Assembly: GCA_001275005.1 (NCBI GenBank)
Contig: JWZX01002158.1
Location: 1-44,456, forward strand
Origin: Chrysochromulina tobinii
Lineage: Eukaryota > Haptophyta > Prymnesiales > Chrysochromulinaceae
Reading direction: 5' to 3'
DNA length: 44,456 bases
Made by a program: the position numbers and the translations under genes
Notes under the pieces: model-generated
What the model was told of the DNA's origin: nothing
Database searches by the model: none
What the model saw: only the letters and a program-made list of their open reading frames with translations
Shown: positions 9,101 through 19,293 of the stretch, in pieces
Layout: each line of letters starts with the position of its first letter
Position numbering within the stretch: position 1 is the stretch's first letter

Positions 9101-12100
9101 AGATGGCGGCCAGGCTCGCCTCGGCACGCTGGCAGTGGCGCAGGTGACGATCGCGCAGCTCGAGCCCGTCGGTCTCCGCGGCGCGCGCGATGAGGCGCAC
9201 CATCTCCAGACCCTCGAACATCGAGGCGACCACAGCGTTCCGATTCGCGGCGAGGGGCGTTGGACGGAGCAGCCGCCCCACGAGCACCTCCTCTGGGCGC
9301 AGAGGCGGCATCGGTTCGTCAGCCGCGTTGGCGCGCGAGAGGCGACGAGAGAGCGGCGCGCCACCCTCGCGACTCGCCGCATCGAGCATCGTCTCGCCCG
9401 GCAGCGGCGGCGGTGGCGACAGCGCGGCCGACTGGAACTCGTCCTGCCCCTCGGCTTGGCTCGCGTCCGTCTCGTCAGGCCCCGAGGTCAGGAGTTCAAC
9501 GTTGACGCTGTCAACGTTGACGCTGCCGCGTCGGCCCTGCATCGTCGGGACGCGGGACAGTCCCCCGGGGCGGAAGGAGACGGTGCGCAGCACGACGTTG
9601 GGACGACGCGGCGCTGCCTCGCCTCGGTCATCGTCTTCTTCCTCAGCCTCGTCCGCGTCAGCGGCAGCGACGAGGGTGACTTCCTCTGGCGCATTGTCGA
9701 GCTCCTCCTCGGCCGCCGGACCATGCTCGAGGAGCCAATTCGCGGCGCGATTGACGTCGTTCTGGTTCTTCTCCAGCGCCTTCTTGCACACGGCGGAGGA
9801 GAAGCCCATCATGGACGCGAGGTTGTCGGCCTTTTCCCACGAGGGCGAGCGATGCATCTGGCGCCGCTGCTCTTGCTGCGCCTGGTCGTCGGTGAGCCAC
9901 GTGATCGCGCTGTTCACATCGTCGCCAAACTTCATCACTGCCTTTTGGCAGAGCATCGGATCGAATCCCATCGAGACGAGATTGTCGAGCCGTTGCTTGA
10001 GCAGCCCTAGGTTGCTCCCCTCAGCCGCCGTCGCCTGTGAAGGCAGCGAGGCGGAGTATGCGCTGCCCGTCGAGGGGCGGGGCGACCGAGGGGTCCCGGA
10101 CCCAGCGCTTGCGGACCCAGCGCTTGCAGGCAGCCGGTTTCGTTGAGAGCGAAAGGAGCGCGCCGCGGTCGCGTACGCCTTGGCGAAGCGCGCGGCACTC
10201 GCGGCCTCAACGTGCATCTGCTCGAGAAGTGTGAGGCGCACCTGCAGGCTGTCGGTATGATGGATGCCTAGCAGCGGCACCGGTGTGGCCGCGCTCACCA
10301 TGATCGCGGGTAGAAGTCCAGAGTCGAGCACCACGCGCATCGAGGCAGGGTGGCGGAGCAGCTCCTGAAGCGCCTTGAGCGCGCGCGTCTGCAGCAGCCC
10401 GAAGAGGAAGGCGGACTGCAGCTCGGTCTTGAGGACGACGATGCGTTGGCTTCCACCTAGCACTTCCACCATCTTGGGGAAAAAGGGGCGGAAATAGCCA
10501 ACGAGCGCGGGTGAGAGGGAAAATGAGCTCGGCGGCAGCGGCGCCTCGTCAAGCGGGTGCAACTGGAGTGCCGAGACTGAGAGCAATCTGAGCTCCGAGA
10601 TCTGGGTGTCGAGCAGCACGAGCGCCGCCGAATCCTCAGCGCCGTCCCATCGCACCAGCATCCCCTCCTGCGAACCCGCCGACACATCGCCCTCGTCGGC
10701 CTCCACGGCGACGCGGCAGCCCACAAAGAGGGAGGGCAGCGAGCCGCCGAGTACACAGAGTGCCCCCAGGCAATGCATCGCGCCAACGATGGCGCCGGAC
10801 TTGCGCAGCGCGTCGGCAGACGGGTCGGCCTGGAGGGAGTCGACGACTGCCGGCAGCCCGGCGAGCATGGCGGCGAGCGCCTTCCCGAGCTCTTCCGGCG
10901 CGAGAGCTCCGCTCGTCGCAAGCCGGCGGAGCAGCACGACGACCTCGGACGCGTACGCGGAGCGCACTGCTGACGAGCGCCAGAGCACGCGGCTGGAGAA
11001 AAGCGCACCGCCACCCGTCTCGGCCGACTGCTCAATGTATTGGTCGGCGATCAACGCGAGCAGAAAAGGGACCAGCGCCGGCGTGCCGGCGGGTGGGCTG
11101 CTGCCAACAGTGGCGCTGCCGCCGCCATCGGCGTCGGTCGGCTCTTCAAAGAGGCTGGGCGGCAGCTCGGTGAGCGGCCGGTGCGCGAGCACGTGTGGGA
11201 GCAGCCGCAGCACGAGACGCGCTATCCGAAGGGACCCAATGTGGAGCGCACCGAAGAGGATGCGTAGCCCCTGATCGGAGGCGAGCACGGAGGCGAGGCC
11301 CTGCCGGCACACAGCGAATTGGAAGACGAGGGCGAGGGAGGCATGGGTCCATCGCTCGAGAGAGAGCCACTCGTCCGAGCTTGTGTCCGCGCCGAGGGCG
11401 GTGCTCGCGCTGTACTCGAGCAGCTCGCGTAAGCCTGTCGAGGCGGCCGCGATGTCCAGCAGATGACGCTGGACCAGATCCTCGAGCACCGCCGACATCT
11501 CCTTCTTGCTGCCGTCGCCACCGCTAGGCGCCGTCGCGAACACCTCCCGTGAGCTGCTGCCACGCGTGAGCTGCCTCATCGAGCCGCGCGCCATGGCGCC
11601 CTTGGGTGGAGCGCCGAGCGCGGGCGTCGCAAGGAGGACCCGCGTAGCCACGGTCTGATACACGAGCTGCACGGTGCGTGGCAGCTGGCGCATCGCATCC
11701 GAACCCTCGGCCTTCACCGCCTCCGACTCTGACCAGCCGTGTGCTCCTCCATCCTCCTCGCTCCCGTGCAGCCGGCGTACGAGCTCGTTGAGGGTGGGGA
11801 GCAGCTGCACCTTTCGCTGCATGGCAAGATCCTCCTCGCGCAGCTCCATGTGCAGCAGGCAGCGCAGCGCCCACAAGGAGGGCAGAGGTAGCGTGAACCG
11901 ATTCGCACTTGGACTACCAGGGCCGCCGCCCATGCCGCCGCTAGGCAGTGCTCGTTCGCCGGGGAGCAGCTGCACTAGCTGCTCGACCAAAGAGGCGAAG
12001 GCGTCGCGCAGCCGGCCACTCGCCTGCGGGCCGACGTACGCCACGTCGCGTGTGTAGTGGCTGACGATGGCGTCGTCGGTGGTGGCGTCGGGCGGGCGCA

Positions 12101-12326
12101 GGACATTGACAAAGTCCGAGAGCAGCTTGCACTGCAGACGCGGCGAGCCGTCGCACACGCGGAGCAGCTCCTGAAGTGCTTTGTAGCCCGCAGCGCGCTG
12201 GTAGGCGCGTATCTGCTGCCTTACCATGATCGTTTTCAGGATCAAGGGATTCACGCGTGCCTCGACGACGTCATTCATCTCCTGCTCCACCCTGCCCAAG
12301 CGCTCGCCATCCTCGCCGCCACCGCC

Positions 12327-12357
<31 letters not shown>

Positions 12358-15300
12358 CTGGCAGCGCTGCTGGCACCGCCGCCGCCGCTGCCGCCGCTGA
12401 AGAGCGAGGTAAAGAGGCGGCGTACGTCAGCACCGAGAGGGGCGCTGCCAGTGTTGTCAGTGCTGTAGGGCTGTGCGATGTCGGACTCGGAGCGTGGCAC
12501 GTGCAGCTCTTGATTGGCGACGGAGAAGAACAACTTCATAAGCTGCTGCAATCCTTTTGCGACCGCGTTGTCGTCCTCACTCGCCCCCTGGGTACGCTTG
12601 GACGCCTCGTACATTTCACGCATGAGCGAGCGAGCGCGCGTCCACTGCTGACGGAGTGCGGCCCAATCCACCTTGGCAGCCTCGCCGCTTGACTCGGACC
12701 ACGGGCTCGATCGCACAGGGAGCGCCGGCGCCAGCGGCGGCGGCGGCGGCGGCGGCATCGGGGCCGGCGGTGGCGGCGGTGGCGGCGGCTCGTCCCGACC
12801 GACCTCTTCGTGGGCTTCGTCTGGATACTCCTCTCGTTTGCCTGGGATCAACGTCCGCTGCAACATGAACATCTCGCCGATCTGTGCCTCATCTAGCATA
12901 CTCGATCTAGATCCGGATCTAGATCCGGACCTAGCCGCCAGATCTGGCACCGACACTTTGTCCGCCATCGAAGGCTCAGCGTCGAGCTGTTGGATGAAGC
13001 GCGAGCGTGAGGGTGGCGAGGGCGGCGGCGAGGGTGGCGCAGAGGGTGGCGTCGGCATGCCCATGCGCACGGCGATGAGGGAGTTGGTGGGTGGCGCAGG
13101 GGGTGGCGTCGGCATGCCCATGCGCACGGCGATGAGGGAGTTGGTGGGTGGCGCAGGGGGTGGCGTCGGCATGCCCATGCGCACGGCGATGAGGGAGTTG
13201 GTGGCGGTCGCGCCGCCCCCAGGTCCTCGCACACCTGCTGCGCGGTGCGAGCCACGCACCTCGTCGAGCATCTTGGACACCTGGTCAGCAAGGTCGGGGT
13301 GCGCCGACACGAGGGTGGCCGCCATCCGCGCCTCGGCGAGCAGTCCGTTGTATGTGAGCAGGATGGCAAGCAGATGCAGCTCGGCCTTTTCATATTCGAC
13401 GGTAAGCTCGTGGCGCGCCGCCAAGGCGAGCTCGACTGTGGAGAAGAGCAGGTATGCATGCAACTTGGAGGCCTCGCCGCCGTCCAAAATCGCCAAGTCG
13501 TCGAGGAACCTCACGTCCGCCAGCGCCACCCCACTCCCTTCGCCCGCCGCGCCACCCGTCTGGAAGCCAAAGAAGGGATGCATGAGTGGGTGCTCTGGGT
13601 GCAGTTGATGGGGCAGGCCGCGGTTGAGCAGGGGCGATGCGAGCCAGTGCCGATGCTCCTTCTCCTCGTTGGTGACGGGTTCAGCGCACACGAGCAACGA
13701 GGCGCACTTGGCGCCAAGGTAGACGAGGCTTGTCTGCAGCTGCAAGAGAGCGGGTGCGTCCTGTCGCTCGGCAGACCATCGCTTGATGGCGACTACTGTG
13801 AAGGAGTAGCCGAAGAGCACCTCGTCCGTGCGCTCAAAGTCGTGATGACCCTCGGCGGTGTGGTGGTACGTCAGGTGCATCGTGTCCGCGGGGATCGTGA
13901 GCGTGCGCGGCCATTCAGTCCAACGGCCGCCCATGCGCACCGCCTTGTCCGGCAGCTCGCGCCCCTCTTTGAGGAAAGTGAGGCTCAGGTAATCGCCCTC
14001 GTCGGTGCAGCATTTGGGATTGAACTTGAGGAGCAACTGCGAGGCACCTGGCCACTCGTGCTTCTCCTGCATGCGCACCGGCGGGCCGGGCTCCTTGGCT
14101 GAGCGTGCACCGATGCCGAGCAGCCCGCCCTTTTTGCCCTCGCGCTGCTCGCGCGTCAGGTTGGGCTTGTACGGGTGCAGCGACTCGATGGTCACGGGCG
14201 CCGCCAGCTGGGGCGCCGCAGTGGCGGGCTGCCGGCGCCGCTCGGCCACATCGACGGTGAGCAGCTGCTGCACCGCGGAGAGCAACGCGAGCGCGCACGG
14301 GAGCAGCCGCTGCGAGAAGTCGATGACGAAGGCCGAGAAGAGCGAGAGCGAGTCGGCGAGCCAGGGCAGCAGCGCGCCCACAAAGGTATTGGCGAGGGTG
14401 CGCTGCAGCTGCGTGAGAGCGGCGAGCGACGCAGGCGCGCGCTCGTCACGGAGCACGTCAGTCGCGCGTGTGAGCAGCGCCTCGGCGAGCTGGAGCAGCG
14501 ACTCGTAGAAGGGGTCATCTTTCTCGCCGCACAGCGAGGCACGCGCGATCGTCTCCTGCGCAATCGCGGTGAGCAGCCGCAGCGCGGGCGAGGCAGCGGC
14601 GGAGGCGGAGGAGGAAGGCGACGCCAAATAAGTCTTGCACTCGTTATGCGTCGTGCTGAGCAGGCGCTCGAGCAGCTGGCGCTGGATCTGCGCGAGCGGC
14701 AGCGCCTGCGGGCGCAGCTGCTCGGGGATGCTCGCTTTGAGATCCTCTGGGCTGGGCACGTCGGCCGCTGGCATGACGCCTCCGCCGCTCTCGTCAACCA
14801 CCAGGCTGGACACGCACCGCTGCGCCGCGAGCCACTGCATGAGCGCGTCGACGAAAGCGTCGTAGAAGGGGGAGACGGCGCCCGCCTCGGCCGCGCGCCG
14901 TTGCTGCTTCAGGGCCGCAAGCAGCAGCGCGCTCGTCGCATGCTTGCGCGGGAAAAAGGCTCGCATACCCGCGACCAGGCAGCAGATGACCTCGACCTGC
15001 ATCGCGCCCCATAGCTCGACGAGGGCCGGCGCGGCGCGTTCGTACGGGCATATGAGCACGCGCATCAGCCTGTCGAGCAACTTCTCCCGCAGCTTCCCGT
15101 CGTCGCTGAGGGGGGCGCCGAACATGGCGGCCACGTCGACGCGGCAGCGCTCAAAGCAGAGCAGATGCACGGTGAGGACGCGCAGCGCACACACGGCGGC
15201 GACGACCTCGCGATGCGGCCTGTTGCCAGTGAGCAGCGCAATTACGATCGACACGAGGTAGAGCAGTGTATCTCGCTTGAGCTCGAGCGCGAGGGGCTGG

Positions 15301-16757
15301 CGCACCTCGGTCACTTGCTGCGGCGTGAGGCCGTCGCCCGTGGAGCCGTTGAGGGAGAGCTCAATGAGAGAGGCGACGACGTGGCAGACCTTCGAGGGGT
15401 GCGTGAGGACGCGGCTCCGCCCCGCCGCCGCAAACGGGGCACATCCCTCGCGCACACCGAGGCGCTCCCAAACGGCCGACGCGAGGGTGGCCACCCCGAT
15501 CAGGCAGAGCACTGCGCCGTCCTCGGCGGCGATCATCGTGTCACTCGTGTCACTCGTGTCCGTGGGTGGCCTGCTCCACGGCTCGAGCCCCGCCTGAGTC
15601 ACCCAGAACGCGTGGCCCTGCCATGCGCTGCCGATGGGAATGGAGTCGCTCTGCGGCGCGCACCGGCGCTGGAGCGCGTACAGGCGATGGCCGAGCTCGA
15701 CCTTGCCTTGGAACTGCGCGCCGCGGCAGTAGACTGCGCGCGGCAGGTGGAGGAGCGTGAGGACGGAGCCGGTGGCGAGCGCGAGCGCGATCGTCGAGTC
15801 CGCCGCCCAGCCCCACATCTCGAGCGGCGTGGTCCTGGCCAAAGACGCGGCGGCAGCCAAAGCGGCGCAGTACGGGTCGGACGAGCCGGGAGGTGAGAGC
15901 AGCACCTGGTAGAGCTGCGTGCGAAGGCTCTCGGGGAGGGGCGGCTCGTGCGGCGGCAGCCGGCTGCCTTCGCCAGGCACGAGCATCGTGAGCAACTTGC
16001 GCACCTTGCGCAGGTGCATCTTGGGCATCCCGAGAGGTCCATAATTGCGGTAGCTCGTGCTCAGGCCGGCATCGGCATGCTGCTTCAGCGCTGCGATGGT
16101 CTCTCTCGGCAGCGCCGGCGAGGGCAGCGCGCCCTGCGCGGTCTGCTCCTCGAGGAAGGCGCGCACGAGCCGGTTCAGCTCCTCCTCAGGGCGTCGCGCC
16201 GGCTCCACGACTAAGCGCTTCACCACCGCCGCGTGAACCATCTGCACGAGCATGAAGCGCGGGCACTGCGCGATGTCCGCCGCCGAGCGCTGGTGGTCTG
16301 TCGCGCGCTTGAGCGCGGCGTGCGCGCTGCGCTCGACGGCGCGCATCCAGTGCCCGAGCTGCTCCTCGGGATTGGGAAGCACCACACCGAGCGAGAGCAC
16401 TGTCAGGTCCGCCGCTGCGCCCTCGTCCGCCCCTTTGCCATCGGCCTCATCGGCCGCAGACACGGCCTCGTCGGCGTCGGCGTCGTCGGCCGCCCCCGGC
16501 CTGGGTTTGGCGGTGCGAGGGTCTTCCCATTTGGTCGTGCACGTGTTGTGATCCACAAAGAAGATCTTCTTGCTGTTCTCATCAAACCGCTGCTCCCATC
16601 CCGGAGGAAGCTGTAGAGGCGGCGCGTCCTCCGCCTCGGGCAGCGACTTGCGCAGCTGCTGCTCGAGCGCGGCGTCGGTGAAGCCCGCGCGCAGGAAGGC
16701 GAGCGGCCGCCGGTCGTCGTCGACGTCCTTGAGCACGCGCACGCCGGGGGCGAACAT
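6102..16757 (-). CDS. giant HECT-type E3 ubiquitin ligase with WW and two UBA domains
   Basis: One uninterrupted 3551-codon frame. A WW domain lies at about 50-80 (LPPGWEQRFDENSKKIFFVD, Trp54, Trp77, Pro80). Two UBA-like domains lie at about 2255-2290 (LVSMGFDPMLCQKAVMKFG) and 2305-2340 (ASMMGFSSAVCKKALEK). The HECT domain fills about 3190-3551, with the GEAADDYGGPYREV entry motif and the thioester motif PVSHTCFFSVEWPRYTS; the catalytic Cys is residue 3502 (codon 6252-6254). Two similar beta-rich segments (about 886-986, GASQLLLKFNPKC; about 2719-2820, GASQMMLHLDARSN) resemble the sandwich domains of HECTD4/ZZEF1-type proteins; that match is from memory. Poly-Pro (about 1320), poly-Gly (about 1470) and a 19-residue triplicate are low complexity. 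By family it transfers ubiquitin from an E2 to substrates; WW and UBA suggest Pro-motif and ubiquitin binding. It is divergent from PF20, 208 bases apart. Confidence 0.92.
9498..9532 (-). repeat. short tandem duplication in the HECT gene
   Basis: The motif TCAACGTTGACGCTG occurs twice in direct succession and encodes a repeated SVNV pair between the UBA region and the Pro-rich segment. It preserves the frame. Confidence 0.8.
12901..12935 (-). repeat. short AT-richer tandem repeat encoding SGSRSGSRSS
   Basis: A 12-base unit (GATCTAGATCCG) is repeated about two and a half times and is internally palindromic (CTAGATC, GGATCC-like). It encodes Ser-Gly-Ser-Arg repeats using rarer codons such as AGA and TCT than the flanking gene. 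Confidence 0.8.
13033..13203 (-). repeat. 57-bp tandem repeat, three copies, in the HECT gene
   Basis: Three consecutive 57-base units start at about 13033, 13090 and 13147. They are nearly identical (the GGCATGCCC landmark falls at 13054, 13111 and 13168). They keep frame and encode three copies of a 19-residue unit (TNSLIAVRMGMPTPPPAPP, the last variant with PPSAPP). Confidence 0.95.
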
Positions 16758-16965
16758 GGCGGCGTACTTTTGTAAGAGCGCGTATCACGTCCTGAGCGAT
16801 GCAGAGGAAGAAAAGTATGCTTCGAGACGGCCGTTTCGATACGGCGCGCAACGCAGCGCATGCGCGCTTGAATCGTGAGTACCCGTTTTTCCCCTCGGGA
16901 AGCTGGTCACACATGCGGCCGCGAGTATTAACAGCGATTTCACACTATTCGTCGGTTGCGGAACA
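16758..16965. promoter_or_regulatory. divergent promoter region between HECT ligase and PF20
   Basis: These 208 bases separate two head-to-head genes. They hold GTGAGTACCCG at about 16876, which also occurs upstream of the phosphatase gene (about 26118), and TTTCACAC at about 16935, a relative of the GTTCACA heptamer seen in other intergenic regions. No TATA box seen. Confidence 0.45.
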
Positions 16966-18699
16966 ATGGGTGAGGCATTGGACGAGGCGTACTACCTCGA
17001 GCAGGTGATGCTCGACGACGATGATGACGACGATTTCGCGTACGAGGAGGTCGACGTTGACGCGAACGAGGATGATGGCGATGACGCGACGGCGCCTGAG
17101 GACGAGGACCTCGAGCAGGCGCTGCAGACGCTGCGCACAAAGAAGGATGGCGCGCCGCCGCCGCCGTCGGACGCGCCGCCGCGCGCCGGCATCACGCGCC
17201 GGCCCGAGGTGCTCGACGACTTCATCCGCAACGTGCTGCTCAAGATGGGCATGACAGAGACACTCGACATGTTCCAGCGCGAGTGGTACCGGCTCTCGGG
17301 CGAGGGCAAGCTGTCGGCGGTGGACATCGGGACGGTGCCCGACATCTACCTGCGCAACCAGCAGCTCGGCGACCAGCTGCGCGACATGTCCGCCGAGATG
17401 GCGCGCCAGGCGGAGGTGGCGAACAAGGCCAAGTCGACGTGGGACCGCTTTCGCAAGGAGCGCGACTTCCACAAGATGCACCACAAGCGGGTGGTGCAGG
17501 AGAAGAACAAGCTGATCGTCGATCTGAAGCGGCTCAAGAACCACTATGCCAACTTCGAGCCCATGCTCCAGATGATGCGCGCCAAGTACGAGACCGCGAT
17601 GAAGGAGAAGATGCTCATGAAGCTCGAGCGCGATCGACTCGCCTCGGCGGTGGGCGGCCTCGAGGCGCAGCTGCGCCAGCTCGAGGCCGGCCGGCCGGCG
17701 GAGGATCCGGGTGATGAGGCCAAGGCATCAGCCAAGCCCAAGCCGCGCGGCGCCAAGCTCCCGCCCGACGCCCGCGAGAACCCGTTTCTCGAGCGCGAGA
17801 TGGAAGCTCCGGCGCTGCAGCGCTTTGCGCAGGCGAAGCAGGTGACGGCGCACTCGGCGGCGGTCTCCTCCATCGCGGTACACCCGACGCGCCCGATCAT
17901 CGCCACCGCGGGCGACGACGCGCTGTGGAAGATGTGGTCCCTAGACGCGGGGGAGCTCATCATGTCGGGCGACGGGCACAAGGGCTGGCTCTCGGGCGTC
18001 GACTTTGCCCCTGGCGGGCGCGAGCTCGCCACGGGCGCTGAGGACGGCACGGTCAAGATTTGGGATTTCGCGCGCTCGCGGTGCGCGGCGACGCTCGTCG
18101 AGCACACGCAGGCCGTGTGGGGCGTCGCGTACATGTCCGACTGCGCCGAGTTCGTTGCGAGCTGCTCGATGGACCACACGGCCAAGCTGTGGGACCTGAC
18201 CGTCGGCCGGTGCCGCCAGACCTTCCGTGGCCACGTAGACTCGGTGAACAGCGTGTGCTTCCAGCCGTATGCGAACCACGTGGCGACCGCCTCGGGCGAC
18301 AAGACGGTCTCGCTCTGGGACTGCCGCTCGGGGCTGTGCGCGCAGACCTTCTACGGCCACAAGAACGCGGTCAACTCGGTCTCGTTCGCCAAGCAGGGCG
18401 ACAAAATGTGCTCGACCGACGCGGATGGCACCGTGCGCGTGTGGGACGTGCGCAAGGTCATGGAGCGCGTGTGCATCACAACGGGCCGCCATCCGTGCAC
18501 CGCCGCCTCCTTCGACCCGTCGGGCAAGTCGATCGCCGTCGCGTGCGACGATGCGGTCGTGCGCTGCTACGATGAGAGTGGAGCGTCGCTCACGCAGCTT
18601 GCTGGCCACTCTGACGCGGTGCAGTGCGTCGTCTTCGTCGGAGCTGGCGAGATGCTGGTGACCGGCTCGTCGGACTGCACCTTCCGAACGTGGAAGTGA
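16966..18699 (+). CDS. PF20: PF20/SPAG16, central-pair WD40 protein of the axoneme
   Basis: This 577-residue protein matches PF20 of Chlamydomonas and SPAG16 of mammals in order and detail. It has the AYYLEQV-like start (here YYLEQVMLDDDD) with an acidic stretch, the LLKMGMTETLDMFQREWY segment, the highly conserved ERDFHKMHHKRVVQEKNKL coiled-coil block, and seven WD40 repeats from about residue 295 to the end (ending SSDCTFRTWK). PF20 sits on the bridge between the two central-pair microtubules and is required for flagellar motility, so the organism has, or recently had, motile 9+2 flagella. The length is normal for the family and the frame is intact. The start is chosen at the Met just before the conserved N-terminal motif. 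It is divergent from the HECT gene and convergent with SAC3. Confidence 0.96.
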   Translation: MGEALDEAYYLEQVMLDDDDDDDFAYEEVDVDANEDDGDDATAPEDEDLEQALQTLRTKKDGAPPPPSDAPPRAGITRRPEVLDDFIRNVLLKMGMTETLDMFQREWYRLSGEGKLSAVDIGTVPDIYLRNQQLGDQLRDMSAEMARQAEVANKAKSTWDRFRKERDFHKMHHKRVVQEKNKLIVDLKRLKNHYANFEPMLQMMRAKYETAMKEKMLMKLERDRLASAVGGLEAQLRQLEAGRPAEDPGDEAKASAKPKPRGAKLPPDARENPFLEREMEAPALQRFAQAKQVTAHSAAVSSIAVHPTRPIIATAGDDALWKMWSLDAGELIMSGDGHKGWLSGVDFAPGGRELATGAEDGTVKIWDFARSRCAATLVEHTQAVWGVAYMSDCAEFVASCSMDHTAKLWDLTVGRCRQTFRGHVDSVNSVCFQPYANHVATASGDKTVSLWDCRSGLCAQTFYGHKNAVNSVSFAKQGDKMCSTDADGTVRVWDVRKVMERVCITTGRHPCTAASFDPSGKSIAVACDDAVVRCYDESGASLTQLAGHSDAVQCVVFVGAGEMLVTGSSDCTFRTWK

Positions 18700-19293
18700 G
18701 CGCCGTCCCGCGGCCTCTGCGTGCGAGCGCGAGCGAGAGAGCGCGCGTGGGCCTCATCCAGCGTCGGGCGCGCATGGGGCAAGACGCGGCGAGGGAGTTG
18801 GCATGCTGTGACGATGTGATCTGGTGCCGCAGCCGCGCCTCCTGCACAGGGCTCACGCTGGTGGCGGGGCGGGGCGAGCACAAGCAGCTGTGGCCATGCA
18901 TGCGGTCGTGGCATGTCGTCGCTCTCGGATTGAACGAGCGACGCGCACTTTCCACGGTGTGCCATGACCGCACGGCATGCGCGCGCCTGGCCCGCGACGG
19001 CCGCGATCCCCTGCACCTCAGCTGCAGACCCCACCCGATTTTAAACTGTATGTGTAACTCACGGCTCTTTTCGTGCACAGCTGCGTATTAAGTTATGCTC
19101 CAATTCAGGTGCACGACGTCTGTACACGTGTAACTCTCCGCGGGACCGATCGTCCGTCCGTGCACCGTGGACCGTGCGCGTCGCTCGACTCCCACCAGGC
19201 CGGCCTGCACCGCACCGGCGCCGGGCCGCACACAGCCGCGGCACGCTCGCGCACGAGAGACAGCGCACACGAAGACAAATACAGATCAGCAAA
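18700..19293. other. convergent intergenic region, PF20/SAC3 3' ends
   Basis: No credible gene in these 594 bases. Two similar TGTAACTC elements occur at about 19050 and 19130. TGTAA is a known poly(A) signal in green algae; whether it acts so here is unknown. Confidence 0.5.

Noticed and set aside
8091-10146. Several 250-320-codon plus-strand open frames inside the HECT gene
   Set aside because: They lie opposite an intact family-matching frame and have no recognisable domains.
12300-12410. GCC-type run as a possible CRISPR or satellite array
   Set aside because: It is a simple trinucleotide run encoding poly-Gly in the HECT ligase, without spacers.
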